Below, piece after piece: positions 1 to 8,255 of a stretch of 57,150 bases of DNA. Made by a program: the position numbers and the translations under genes. The first letter of the stretch is position 1; every line of letters starts with the position of its first letter. The DNA is taken from the NCBI GenBank assembly GCA_028715215.1, contig JAQUSF010000005.1:1-57150 (forward strand), given 5' to 3'. Origin of the DNA: Candidatus Zixiibacteriota bacterium (lineage in GTDB: Bacteria; Zixibacteria; MSB-5A5; GN15; FEB-12). The notes under the pieces are model-generated. The model was not told where the DNA came from, searched no databases, and saw only the letters and a program-made list of their open reading frames with translations.

Positions 1-1
1 C

Positions 2-289
2 TATAACCTGTATTCCCTGAAATATAAAGCTCGTTTCTTTTTAAAGACCCGTCTGTCCGACCAGAGCCCGGAAATCCAGAGCCTGTCGCCGTTATGGAAC
101 AGTGCCAACTGGCTGGAGAGGGAAGTTTACGACATGATGGGTATTGTCTTTACCGGTCATCCCAACCTCAGCAAAATCTTAACGCCCGATGACCTGGAAG
201 GTCATCCGCTGCGCAAAGATTTCCCCCTGACCTGGGAACAGCCCCAGTTCAGCTGGAATAAAGACAATCCGCCCGAGGTGATCAGGTAA
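2..289 (+). CDS. nuoC: NADH-quinone oxidoreductase subunit C (3' end only)
   Basis: The frame is open from base 2 to a TAA and gives the last 95 residues of the 30-kDa subunit of complex I, which links the NADH-oxidising arm to the quinone site. The signature is visible: [13 protein letters not shown] followed by GHPNLSKIL and a conserved tail with [10 protein letters not shown]. The start lies outside the window, so it is unclear whether this is NuoC alone or a NuoC-NuoD type fusion partner; a separate nuoD follows, which supports a stand-alone nuoC. Its stop overlaps the nuoD start in TAATG, so the two are probably translationally coupled. Confidence 0.93.
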   Translation, partial: YNLYSLKYKARFFLKTRLSDQSPEIQSLSPLWNSANWLEREVYDMMGIVFTGHPNLSKILTPDDLEGHPLRKDFPLTWEQPQFSWNKDNPPEVIR

Positions 290-1461
290 TGGCTGAGCAT
301 AAAAACATTACGCTCAATATGGGTCCCCAGCATCCGGCTACCCACGGGGTCTTGCGGGTAGAACTGGAGCTCGAGGGTGAAACGGTCGTCAAAGCCCGAC
401 CGGTAATAGGTTATCTTCATACCGGTATCGAGAAGACGATGGAGTCGAAACTTTATTATAAAGCCCTCCCGGCGACCGACCGCATGGATTACCTGGCGCC
501 GATGTCCAACAATCTCGGTTATTGCCTGGCGGTGGAAAAACTGATGGAAATTGAAGTCCCGGAAAAAGTCAAATGGGCTCGGGCCTGCCTGGCCGAATTA
601 ACCCGGATAAATTCTCACCTGGTCTGGCTGGGAACCCATGTCCTGGATTTGGGCGCGCTGTCCCCGGTTTTATACACTTTTCGGGAAAGGGAGATGATTC
701 TTGATATTTACGAAGCCTGCGGCGGACAGCGCATGATGACTTCATATATTCGTATCGGCGGTTTGTCTCATGACCTGCCTGTTGATTTCGACAAAAAAGT
801 CAGGCATATCATTGACGTGCTTCCGGAAAAAATCCTGGAATACGAAACCCTGTTGACGGAAAACCAGATTTTCATAAATCGTACCAAAAACGTGGCGGTA
901 ATTTCCGCCGAGGATGCCGTCAACTGGTCGTTGAGCGGACCCATGCTCCGAGGCAGCGGTGTCAAACATGATATTCGCAAGGCCAACCCGTACAGCGGTT
1001 ATGAGAATTTCGATTTTGAAATTCCCGTGGGCGAGAACGGCGACGCTTATGACAGGTATAAGGTCCGTCTCGAGGAAATGCGCCAGTCGTTAAGAATCGC
1101 CCGGCAGGCTCTGGATGGCATGCCCGAAGGTCCTTACCGGGCGCATGTCCCCGGAGTGGTATTGCCCCCCAAGGAAGACGTTCTGCATAAGATGGAGTCG
1201 ATGATTTTCCATTTCAAGATAATTACGGAAGGTTTCAAGGCTCCCTGCGGGGCCGTGTACCAGGCTATTGAAGCGCCCAAGGGCGAGCTCGGTTTTTATA
1301 TCGCGGGTGACGGGACTAATCACCCCCGCCGCGTTCGGGTCAGACCGCCTTCGTTTGTTAATATTGCCTGCCTGCCGGCGTTGTGCGAAGGCGGGCTGGT
1401 GGCCGATGTTGTCTGCGCGATCGGCTCGGTGGATATTGTTCTGGGAGAAGTTGACCGATGA
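289..1461 (+). CDS. nuoD: NADH-quinone oxidoreductase subunit D (49-kDa)
   Basis: This 390-residue protein is the 49-kDa subunit of complex I, which with NuoB forms the quinone-reduction chamber. It is homologous to the large subunit of NiFe hydrogenases but lacks the metal-binding cysteines. The N-terminus carries GPQHPATHGVLR, and HTGIEKTMES and the RMDYLAPMSNN region follow, as in the family. The length is normal for a stand-alone NuoD. The start overlaps the nuoC stop by one base (TAATG), and the end overlaps nuoE in ATGA. nuoA and nuoB are expected upstream, outside the window. Confidence 0.97.
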   Translation: MAEHKNITLNMGPQHPATHGVLRVELELEGETVVKARPVIGYLHTGIEKTMESKLYYKALPATDRMDYLAPMSNNLGYCLAVEKLMEIEVPEKVKWARACLAELTRINSHLVWLGTHVLDLGALSPVLYTFREREMILDIYEACGGQRMMTSYIRIGGLSHDLPVDFDKKVRHIIDVLPEKILEYETLLTENQIFINRTKNVAVISAEDAVNWSLSGPMLRGSGVKHDIRKANPYSGYENFDFEIPVGENGDAYDRYKVRLEEMRQSLRIARQALDGMPEGPYRAHVPGVVLPPKEDVLHKMESMIFHFKIITEGFKAPCGAVYQAIEAPKGELGFYIAGDGTNHPRRVRVRPPSFVNIACLPALCEGGLVADVVCAIGSVDIVLGEVDR

Positions 1462-1934
1462 TTCTCAATGATGAAGCCATCGCTAAAATCAAAGAACGGG
1501 TGGGCCTTTACCCTCAAAGCAAATCCGCCATTTTGCCGGCGCTGACTATCGCCTACCACCAGGTCGGGTATTTGAACGATAAGGTGTACAAAGACATCGC
1601 TGATATCATTAAAGTGCCCTGTGTGGAAATTGCCGAAGCGGCTACTTTCTATACCATGTTTCCCAAGGAACCGGTAGGAAAATACCTGATTCAGGTGTGT
1701 CATAATATTTCCTGTGCCCTTTTGGGAGCCGACAGCCTGATAAGTTACCTGGAACAGAAGCTGGAGATTAAAAAGGGTGAAACGACCCGGGATAACCTGT
1801 TCACCCTGGTAACGGTGGAATGCCTGGGTTCCTGTGCCACGGCACCGATGATGCAGATTAACCAGGATTATTATGAAAACCTTACCCGGGAAAAAGTGGA
1901 TAAGATTATTGAAGAATTGCGAGCGAAGGCCTGA
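1458..1934 (+). CDS. nuoE: NADH-quinone oxidoreductase subunit E (24-kDa)
   Basis: This 158-residue thioredoxin-fold Fe-S protein carries the N1a [2Fe-2S] cluster of the NADH dehydrogenase module. The four ligands are visible as VCHNISC (C-x4-C) and ECLGSC (C-x3-C). Length and order match the family. The gene overlaps nuoD by four bases (ATGA) and nuoF by one base (TGATG), so nuoDEF read as a coupled block. A second, divergent paralogue sits at 34253-34708 in the 2-oxoacid oxidoreductase operon. Confidence 0.96.
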   Translation: MILNDEAIAKIKERVGLYPQSKSAILPALTIAYHQVGYLNDKVYKDIADIIKVPCVEIAEAATFYTMFPKEPVGKYLIQVCHNISCALLGADSLISYLEQKLEIKKGETTRDNLFTLVTVECLGSCATAPMMQINQDYYENLTREKVDKIIEELRAKA

Positions 1935-3268
1935 TGTTTTATTCTCCCGTCATCACCAATGCCGCCGAAGCGGTTAAAAACGAAAAGTTGCATTTGTTCC
2001 GTTTTGTTGAAGACAGCGAACAGGTTAAAATCGGGACTTATGAGGCTCATGGCGGTTATCAGGCCTGGAAAAAAGCTTTAACCTCGATGCAACCAGCCCA
2101 GATAGTCGAGGAAGTCAAGAAATCGGGTTTGCGCGGCCGCGGCGGTGCCGGGTTTCCCACCGGTATGAAATGGAGTTTTATCCCCAAGGATTCGCCCAAA
2201 CCGAGGTACCTTATCTGTAACGCCGATGAATCGGAACCGGGAACCTGCAAGGACCGGGTACTGATGGAGCGCGACCCGCACGCGGTTATCGAAGGGATGG
2301 CTATCGCCGCTTACGCCATCGGGTGTCACCGGATGTTTATCTATATACGCGGTGAATTTAACCACAGCATCATACGCCTGGAAACGGCGGTCAAAGAAGC
2401 TTATGCCCATAAACATTTGGGTAAGAATATTTACGGTACCGGCTACGACCTCGATATGGTTGTTCATTCCGGCGGGGGAGCTTATATCTGCGGTGAAGAA
2501 ACCGCCCTTTTGAACTCGCTGGAGGGTGAGCGCGGGATGTCGCGGATTCGCCCGCCCTTCCCGGCAATCGAAGGCCTCTATGCCTGTCCGACCATCGTCA
2601 ACAATGTCGAAACCCTGGCCTCAGTTCCGCATATTATCAACCGCGGTGCGGATTGGTACCGGACGCTGGGGACGGAAAAATCCTCGGGCACCAAGATTTT
2701 CAGCCTGTCCGGTCATGTCAAAAGACCGGGTAATTACGAGGTCGAGCTGGGTTTTAACCTGAAGAAACTGATTTACGACCCGGCTTACGGCGGTGGTATT
2801 CTGGGGGATAAAAAGATTAAGGGTGTTATCCCCGGCGGTTCCTCAACGCCTTTTTTGAAAGCCGATATGCTTGATGTCAATCTCGACTACGAGTCGTTGG
2901 CGCAGGCCGGCTCCATGCTTGGTTCCGGGGCGGTTATTGTTTTCCATGAAGATACCTGTATCGTCTGGGTTATTTTAAAACTGATTCATTTTTACCGCCA
3001 TGAATCCTGCGGTAAATGCACGCCCTGCCGGGAAGGCACCGGCTGGCTGGAACAGATTATCGGCCGGATCGAAGCCGGCGGCGGCAAACCGGGGGATATC
3101 GAATTGATTGAAGATGTGTGCGGCAATATTCTTGGGCGGACAATCTGTCCTTTGGGCGATGCCGCCGTGATGCCCATCCAGTCAGCCATCAAACACTGGC
3201 GGGATGAATGGCAATTTCATATTGATAATAAAAAGTGCATGGTTAAGACAAACTTCGAGTTCAGGTGA
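1934..3268 (+). CDS. nuoF: NADH-quinone oxidoreductase subunit F (51-kDa, NADH/FMN-binding)
   Basis: This 444-residue flavoprotein oxidises NADH through FMN and passes electrons to cluster N3. The glycine-rich NADH/FMN loop GRGGAGFPTG is at about residues 68-77, the FMN-site segment NADESEPGT near 97-105, and the canonical nucleotide-site motif CGEETAL near 186-192. The N3 [4Fe-4S] ligands are CGKCTPC plus the Cys in RTICPLG. It has no extra N- or C-terminal Fe-S domains, unlike the paralogue at 32398-34251. It overlaps nuoE by one base and is followed by nuoG after eight bases. Confidence 0.97.
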   Translation: MFYSPVITNAAEAVKNEKLHLFRFVEDSEQVKIGTYEAHGGYQAWKKALTSMQPAQIVEEVKKSGLRGRGGAGFPTGMKWSFIPKDSPKPRYLICNADESEPGTCKDRVLMERDPHAVIEGMAIAAYAIGCHRMFIYIRGEFNHSIIRLETAVKEAYAHKHLGKNIYGTGYDLDMVVHSGGGAYICGEETALLNSLEGERGMSRIRPPFPAIEGLYACPTIVNNVETLASVPHIINRGADWYRTLGTEKSSGTKIFSLSGHVKRPGNYEVELGFNLKKLIYDPAYGGGILGDKKIKGVIPGGSSTPFLKADMLDVNLDYESLAQAGSMLGSGAVIVFHEDTCIVWVILKLIHFYRHESCGKCTPCREGTGWLEQIIGRIEAGGGKPGDIELIEDVCGNILGRTICPLGDAAVMPIQSAIKHWRDEWQFHIDNKKCMVKTNFEFR

Positions 3269-3276
3269 GATAGAAA

Positions 3277-5835
3277 TTGGCTGATAAGCAAAATCCAGAA
3301 ACCGGCGGGCAGGCTACAGTTACCCTGACTATTGACGGACTAACGGTAACGGTCCCTCGGGGTTACACTGTTCTTGAAGCGGCCCGCAGTATCGGTATAA
3401 ATATCCCGACCTTTTGCTGGCATCCCAAGTTGAAGCCGGTCGGCGCCTGTCGTATTTGTTATGTCGAGATAGAAAAATTTCCCAAATTACAGGTGTCCTG
3501 TGCTACGGTGGCGATGGATGGAATGGTGGTCCATACTAATACCGACCAGGTCAAAAATGGCCGCCGGGCGGTTCTGGAGTTTATTCTTTTGAACCATCCG
3601 CTTGATTGCCCGACCTGTGATAAAGGTGGTGAATGTGACCTTCAGAATCTGACCTTTGCTCATGGTCTTGACGACAGCCGTTTTGCATTTCAGAAGTACC
3701 GGTTTGTCGATGACGATATGACTACCACCTTCGATGACAAACGCATCGGCCCGGAAATCATTCTGAACCGCAACCGCTGTATTTTATGTTATAAGTGTGT
3801 CCGGGCCAACAAGGAAGCCTTCGGCGAATATGACCTCGGCGCCTATGAACGGGGGAATATAACCGAAATCAATGCCGCCCCCGGCCGGCAGGTGGCTAAT
3901 CCCTTCTCCGGCAACCTGGTGGAAATATGTCCCGTCGGCGCCCTGACCAATACCGACTGGCGCTATAAAATCCGGGTCTGGCTTACCAAAACCACCCCCT
4001 CGATATGCAATTTCTCCAGTTCCGGGACCAATATCCTTTTCTACAAGGAAGACCACAAGAATAAGATTTACAGGGTGACGTCGCGCCGTAACGATGATAT
4101 TGACGACGGCTGGTTAGCGGATATCACCCGTTACAGCTACCAGGTTATTACATCCGATGAACGCTTGATAAAACCTCTTATAAAAAAGGAAGGCAAACAG
4201 GTTCCGGCTACCTGGGAAGAGGCTCTGGAAGTTATTAAAAAGCGTTTGAATGAAATCAAAGATAAAAAAGGCGGGGTGTGTATCGGCGGCCTGGCTTCAC
4301 CCAGTCTTGATAATGCTTCTTTGTACAGTTTTGCCAAGTTTCTCCGCCGGACTTTTAATTCGAACAAGCTGGACTATCGCCAGGACTATCGCATGTTACC
4401 GAAGGATACTGCCAATAATTATTCTATCCTGGCTTCCCAGCCGTTTAAAATCGCCGGGATCGATGATTCCGATGTCATCGTTACGTTCGCCACTGATTTG
4501 CTGAGGGAACATCAGAACGAATATCTGAGAGTACGTAAAGCTTTTAATTTTAAGAAAGCTCGAATTTTCGTAGCTAATCCCTATGCCGTGAAAACTGCTG
4601 ACGTAGCGGAACTGGAAATGGTTTATAAAGTCGGCACCGATGAGATTTTTATAAATGCCGTATGCCTGGCCGCCCTTGAAGAAAACCTGGTTGCCTGTCC
4701 CGACAGAGCGGATTTAAAAAAGAAAATAAAACCTTCTTCTTTAAAAGATGCCGCAGAGCAGTGCGGTGTGGCGCCCGAAACCATAAAAATAATGGCCCGG
4801 GCTCTGGCCGAAGGGAAGAAAGTCACTTTTATCGCCGGGGAACTTTTAACCCGTTGCCGGGACCGCGAAATTATTGCTTCGGCATTATGTAATTTGAACC
4901 GTTTATTCGGTTTAAACAGGAAAGGTCAGATCGCTGTACTGGCCCGCTATGCCAACAGCATGGGCGCCGTCAAACTGGGCATTTCCCCTGAACCGGTACC
5001 GGCTTTGAAAAAAGAACTGGAAAAAATCTGGAGTGGTTTGCCCGATACGGAAGCTTACAATACCGACACTATGCTGGTGCATATGAAAAAGGAGGAAATA
5101 AACGGTTTTATCATCATGGGCGCCAACCCGGTAATGCTTTATCCCGACCGGGAATTTGTCAAAGAAAGTCTCGAGAAACTTGATTTCCTGGTAGTGTGTG
5201 ATTTATATGAGACGGAAACTACCGCCCTGGCCGATGTAGTCCTGCCACTGGCCGGCTGGGCTGAGTATGCCGGCGATTATATCAATCTGGAAGGATGTCG
5301 GCAACACGCTGAACAGGCGCTTAAACCCCGTTTCGAGGCTTATCCCGGTTATGAAATTCTTGAGATGATTGCTGATAAATTTGAAAAAAAACTGTTTTCC
5401 TCAACGGAAGAAAGGGAGAGTGAAATCGACCGGTTGCTCAAGGTCGATACTACCCTGCCATGGCCGGATGGCTTTGTTGAAGTTAAAACCGCAGAAATTG
5501 AAATTGAAAAAGATTATCCCTTGGCTTTATTTCTTTGTGATGATCCGCATCACTGCGGGCATCTGACCGAAAAAGCCAACTCGCTTGTTAATTTCTGCGG
5601 AGAAGCCTATATTGAAATGGCGGAAGAACAGGCTCGCGCCTATAATCTCAATGAGGGCGATTCCGTAAGGCTGGAATCACCCATAGGAAAAATAATTGTG
5701 CCGTTGAAAATTTCGGAACATCTGGATAACCAGGTGGTGCTGGTACCGCGTAATTTTACCTCCCATCCCGTAACTTCGCTTTTAATGCGGAAAAGACGAA
5801 TTGACTGGGTGAGAATTAGTAAAGTGGCTGAATGA
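3277..5835 (+). CDS. nuoG: NADH-quinone oxidoreductase subunit G (Fe-S / molybdopterin-fold subunit)
   Basis: This 852-residue subunit starts at TTG, with an AGGTGAG ribosome site overlapping the nuoF stop. The N-terminal [2Fe-2S] domain has CRICYVEIEKFPKLQVSC. The His-Cys3 cluster motif HPLDCPTCDKGGEC follows, then a [4Fe-4S] set with CILCYKC and CPVGAL. A degenerate molybdopterin-oxidoreductase fold fills the rest. Only one Cys (PSICNF) is left where some bacteria bind the additional N7 cluster, so N7 is probably absent. It completes the NuoEFG electron-input module of complex I. Confidence 0.96.
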   Translation: MADKQNPETGGQATVTLTIDGLTVTVPRGYTVLEAARSIGINIPTFCWHPKLKPVGACRICYVEIEKFPKLQVSCATVAMDGMVVHTNTDQVKNGRRAVLEFILLNHPLDCPTCDKGGECDLQNLTFAHGLDDSRFAFQKYRFVDDDMTTTFDDKRIGPEIILNRNRCILCYKCVRANKEAFGEYDLGAYERGNITEINAAPGRQVANPFSGNLVEICPVGALTNTDWRYKIRVWLTKTTPSICNFSSSGTNILFYKEDHKNKIYRVTSRRNDDIDDGWLADITRYSYQVITSDERLIKPLIKKEGKQVPATWEEALEVIKKRLNEIKDKKGGVCIGGLASPSLDNASLYSFAKFLRRTFNSNKLDYRQDYRMLPKDTANNYSILASQPFKIAGIDDSDVIVTFATDLLREHQNEYLRVRKAFNFKKARIFVANPYAVKTADVAELEMVYKVGTDEIFINAVCLAALEENLVACPDRADLKKKIKPSSLKDAAEQCGVAPETIKIMARALAEGKKVTFIAGELLTRCRDREIIASALCNLNRLFGLNRKGQIAVLARYANSMGAVKLGISPEPVPALKKELEKIWSGLPDTEAYNTDTMLVHMKKEEINGFIIMGANPVMLYPDREFVKESLEKLDFLVVCDLYETETTALADVVLPLAGWAEYAGDYINLEGCRQHAEQALKPRFEAYPGYEILEMIADKFEKKLFSSTEERESEIDRLLKVDTTLPWPDGFVEVKTAEIEIEKDYPLALFLCDDPHHCGHLTEKANSLVNFCGEAYIEMAEEQARAYNLNEGDSVRLESPIGKIIVPLKISEHLDNQVVLVPRNFTSHPVTSLLMRKRRIDWVRISKVAE

Positions 5836-5839
5836 GAAT

Positions 5840-6847
5840 ATGCTGGAAGTTATTTTAATATCGAGCATCAAAGTCATTGTCGTGGTGGTGGTTTTGTTGA
5901 CCGGCTGTGCTTACGCTACTTACATGGAACGCAAGGTGCTGGCTTTTATGCAGAACCGGATCGGCCCGAATTATGCCGGTCCCTATGGTTTGTTGCAGCC
6001 CATAGCCGATGCTGTCAAGCTGATTTTTAAGGAGGATGTCGTTCCCGACAATGTGGAACGACTGACTTATACCCTGGCGCCGATGATTTCTTTCGTCCCG
6101 GCCATGCTGACATTTGCCGTAGTACCGTTCTCCAGTAATTTTACTCTTTTCGGCTATGAAATAACCGGTGTTATCTCGGATTTGAATATCGGGATTTTAT
6201 TTGTCTTTGCCATTACCTCGCTGGGTGTATATGGTATTCTCCTGGGCGGCTGGTCGGCCGGTTCGAAATATTCTCTTCTGGGCGGACTGCGTGCCTCGGC
6301 CCAGATGATTTCCTACGAGTTGAGTTACGGTTTATCGATTGTCGGTGTCATAATAATCGCCAATACCCTTTCCATGGTGGAACTGGTCGAACAGCAATCT
6401 TCGATTGGCAGCTGGTTTATCTGGAAACAACCGCTGGGATTTTTGCTTTATATCACCTGTGCGGTGGCGGAAACGAATCGTTCGCCTTTTGACCTGCCTG
6501 AAGCCGAGTCGGAACTGGTCGGGGGTTACCATACGGAATATTCCTCGATGCGATTCGCCCAATTTTTCATAGGCGAATACGGTAATATGCTGGCTGTCTC
6601 GGCGGTGGCGACGACCTTGTTTTTCGGCGGCTGGCAGGGGCCACTTTTGCCCCCGGTCATCTGGTTCTTGATTAAGGTCTTCTGTTTCATGTTCTTCTAT
6701 ATATGGCTTCGGGCTACGTTACCGCGTTTTCGCTACGACCAGTTGATGAATTTCGGTTGGAAAGTTTTATTCCCCCTGGCTCTTTTTAATACCCTGCTTA
6801 CAGGTTTATGGGTATTATGGCTGGGAGATGTGCTCTTTGGAGGTTAA
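5840..6847 (+). CDS. nuoH: NADH-quinone oxidoreductase subunit H
   Basis: This 335-residue membrane subunit (ND1 family) joins the peripheral arm to the membrane arm and forms part of the quinone tunnel. It is strongly hydrophobic with about eight predicted helices. Family signatures are clear: MERKVLAFMQNRIGPNYAGP near the N-terminus and ETNRSPFDLPEAESELV with GYHTEYSSM in the middle. Length is normal. It follows nuoG after four bases and precedes nuoI by eleven. Confidence 0.97.
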   Translation: MLEVILISSIKVIVVVVVLLTGCAYATYMERKVLAFMQNRIGPNYAGPYGLLQPIADAVKLIFKEDVVPDNVERLTYTLAPMISFVPAMLTFAVVPFSSNFTLFGYEITGVISDLNIGILFVFAITSLGVYGILLGGWSAGSKYSLLGGLRASAQMISYELSYGLSIVGVIIIANTLSMVELVEQQSSIGSWFIWKQPLGFLLYITCAVAETNRSPFDLPEAESELVGGYHTEYSSMRFAQFFIGEYGNMLAVSAVATTLFFGGWQGPLLPPVIWFLIKVFCFMFFYIWLRATLPRFRYDQLMNFGWKVLFPLALFNTLLTGLWVLWLGDVLFGG

Positions 6848-6858
6848 GAGGATAATTC

Positions 6859-7362
6859 ATGAAAGATATTTTAAAAGCCATCGGACGAGCGGTATTTAAA
6901 ACGCCGCTTGGTTTCCTGGTAACCTTGAAATATATTTTCAAAAAACCGGTGACGCTGGATTATCCCCGCAAGAAAAAACCGATGGCGCCACGGTATCGTG
7001 GGAAACATTATCTGGAGCGTTACGACGATGGAACCGAGCGTTGCGTCTGTTGCGGTTTATGTGCCGCCGCCTGCCCGGCCGATGCCATCTATATGGAACC
7101 GGAGGAAAATGAAAACGGCGAACGGCGGGCGAAGATTTATGAAATAAATCTGCTCCGTTGTATCTTTTGCGGTTTCTGCGAAGAGGCTTGTCCGGAAGAA
7201 GCCATTTTCCTGGGTCAGGAATACGAATTCTCGAATTATGACCGGAATTCATTCATTTATACGAAAGATGAAATGCTGGTCCCCCACCCGCGTAAGGATA
7301 ATCCCTTCAAAAGGATTATTCGCCGGGTACGGCGCGTTTATGGAGTTGAGGATACCAAATGA
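6859..7362 (+). CDS. nuoI: NADH-quinone oxidoreductase subunit I (2x[4Fe-4S])
   Basis: This 167-residue peripheral subunit carries clusters N6a and N6b, which pass electrons from the NADH module to NuoB. Both ferredoxin motifs are intact: CVCCGLCAAACP and CIFCGFCEEACP. The basic N-terminal stretch (KAIGRAVFKTPLGFLVTLKY) is the amphipathic helix that anchors NuoI to the membrane arm. It ends in an ATGA overlap with nuoJ. Confidence 0.97.
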   Translation: MKDILKAIGRAVFKTPLGFLVTLKYIFKKPVTLDYPRKKKPMAPRYRGKHYLERYDDGTERCVCCGLCAAACPADAIYMEPEENENGERRAKIYEINLLRCIFCGFCEEACPEEAIFLGQEYEFSNYDRNSFIYTKDEMLVPHPRKDNPFKRIIRRVRRVYGVEDTK

Positions 7363-7937
7363 ACCTTGATACCATAGTTTTCCTGGTTTCGGCGGTGGTA
7401 GCCGTTTTCAGCGCCACGATGATGATATCGCAGCGCAATACGGTGGCGTCGGTTTTATACCTGATCCTGTCACTGCTGGCCCAGGCGGTGCTTTATATTC
7501 AACTGAGCGCTCTTTTCCTGAGTGCTGTCTTGATTATTGTCTATGCCGGGGCGATTATGGTGCTCTTCCTGTTTGTCGTCATGCTGCTTAATTTACGCGG
7601 CAACCAGGATCTGGGAGATAAACCCAGCCCGGTAAGCCGTATCACCAAGTACCTGGTGTCCATACTCCTGGTGGTGGAACTGGTGTTCATTATCCGGGGG
7701 ATTGGTTTCGATACCGGCACGGTCGGTATCATGACGCTGGCGGCTGATGATTTCGGTTCGGTGGCTGCGGTCGCCCGCATTCTTTTTACTAATTATCTCT
7801 ATCCCTTTGAATTGACCGGCGTGCTGTTGCTGGTGGCTATCGTGGGTGCGGTCGTGGTATCCAAGCGGGAAAAGAGTTACGAAACCCCGGCCGGGTCAGG
7901 TAATATGCCTGATGACCGGAAAAAGGTGGAGATTTAG
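7359..7937 (+). CDS. nuoJ: NADH-quinone oxidoreductase subunit J
   Basis: This 192-residue integral membrane subunit (ND6 family) lies in the proton-pumping arm of complex I. About five hydrophobic helices are visible, and the family motif [19 protein letters not shown], which contains the pi-bulge helix, lies at about residues 59-77. The C-terminal tail is polar. It overlaps nuoI by four bases and is followed by nuoK eight bases later, the usual IJK order. Confidence 0.95.
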   Translation: MNLDTIVFLVSAVVAVFSATMMISQRNTVASVLYLILSLLAQAVLYIQLSALFLSAVLIIVYAGAIMVLFLFVVMLLNLRGNQDLGDKPSPVSRITKYLVSILLVVELVFIIRGIGFDTGTVGIMTLAADDFGSVAAVARILFTNYLYPFELTGVLLLVAIVGAVVVSKREKSYETPAGSGNMPDDRKKVEI

Positions 7938-7945
7938 AAGTTATT

Positions 7946-8248
7946 ATGGTACCCATTTCGGCATATCTGATTCTGGCCGCGGTGCTTTTTGGCATTGGTA
8001 CTATCGGTGTTCTGATAACGCGTAATGTTATTGTCATTTTTATGTCCATTGAATTGATGTTAAATGCCGCCAACCTGGCGTTGATAGCTTTTTCAAGAGG
8101 GATGAATGTCCTTGACGGCCATGTTTTCGTTTTTCTGGTGCTGACGGTGGCGGCCGCCGAAGCCGCTGTCGGCCTGGCGATGATTGTCCTGATTTTCCGC
8201 AATCGGGAAACCATTAATATCGACCGCTTTAGTATTATGAAATGGTAG
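7946..8248 (+). CDS. nuoK: NADH-quinone oxidoreductase subunit K
   Basis: This 100-residue protein with three transmembrane helices is the ND4L-type antiporter-like subunit of complex I. The family core [17 protein letters not shown] is present, with the intramembrane Glu of helix two, and the second Glu lies in [11 protein letters not shown]. Both are the conserved proton-path residues of NuoK. Length is exactly typical. It sits between nuoJ and nuoL. Confidence 0.96.
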   Translation: MVPISAYLILAAVLFGIGTIGVLITRNVIVIFMSIELMLNAANLALIAFSRGMNVLDGHVFVFLVLTVAAAEAAVGLAMIVLIFRNRETINIDRFSIMKW

Positions 8249-8255
8249 GGAACCG

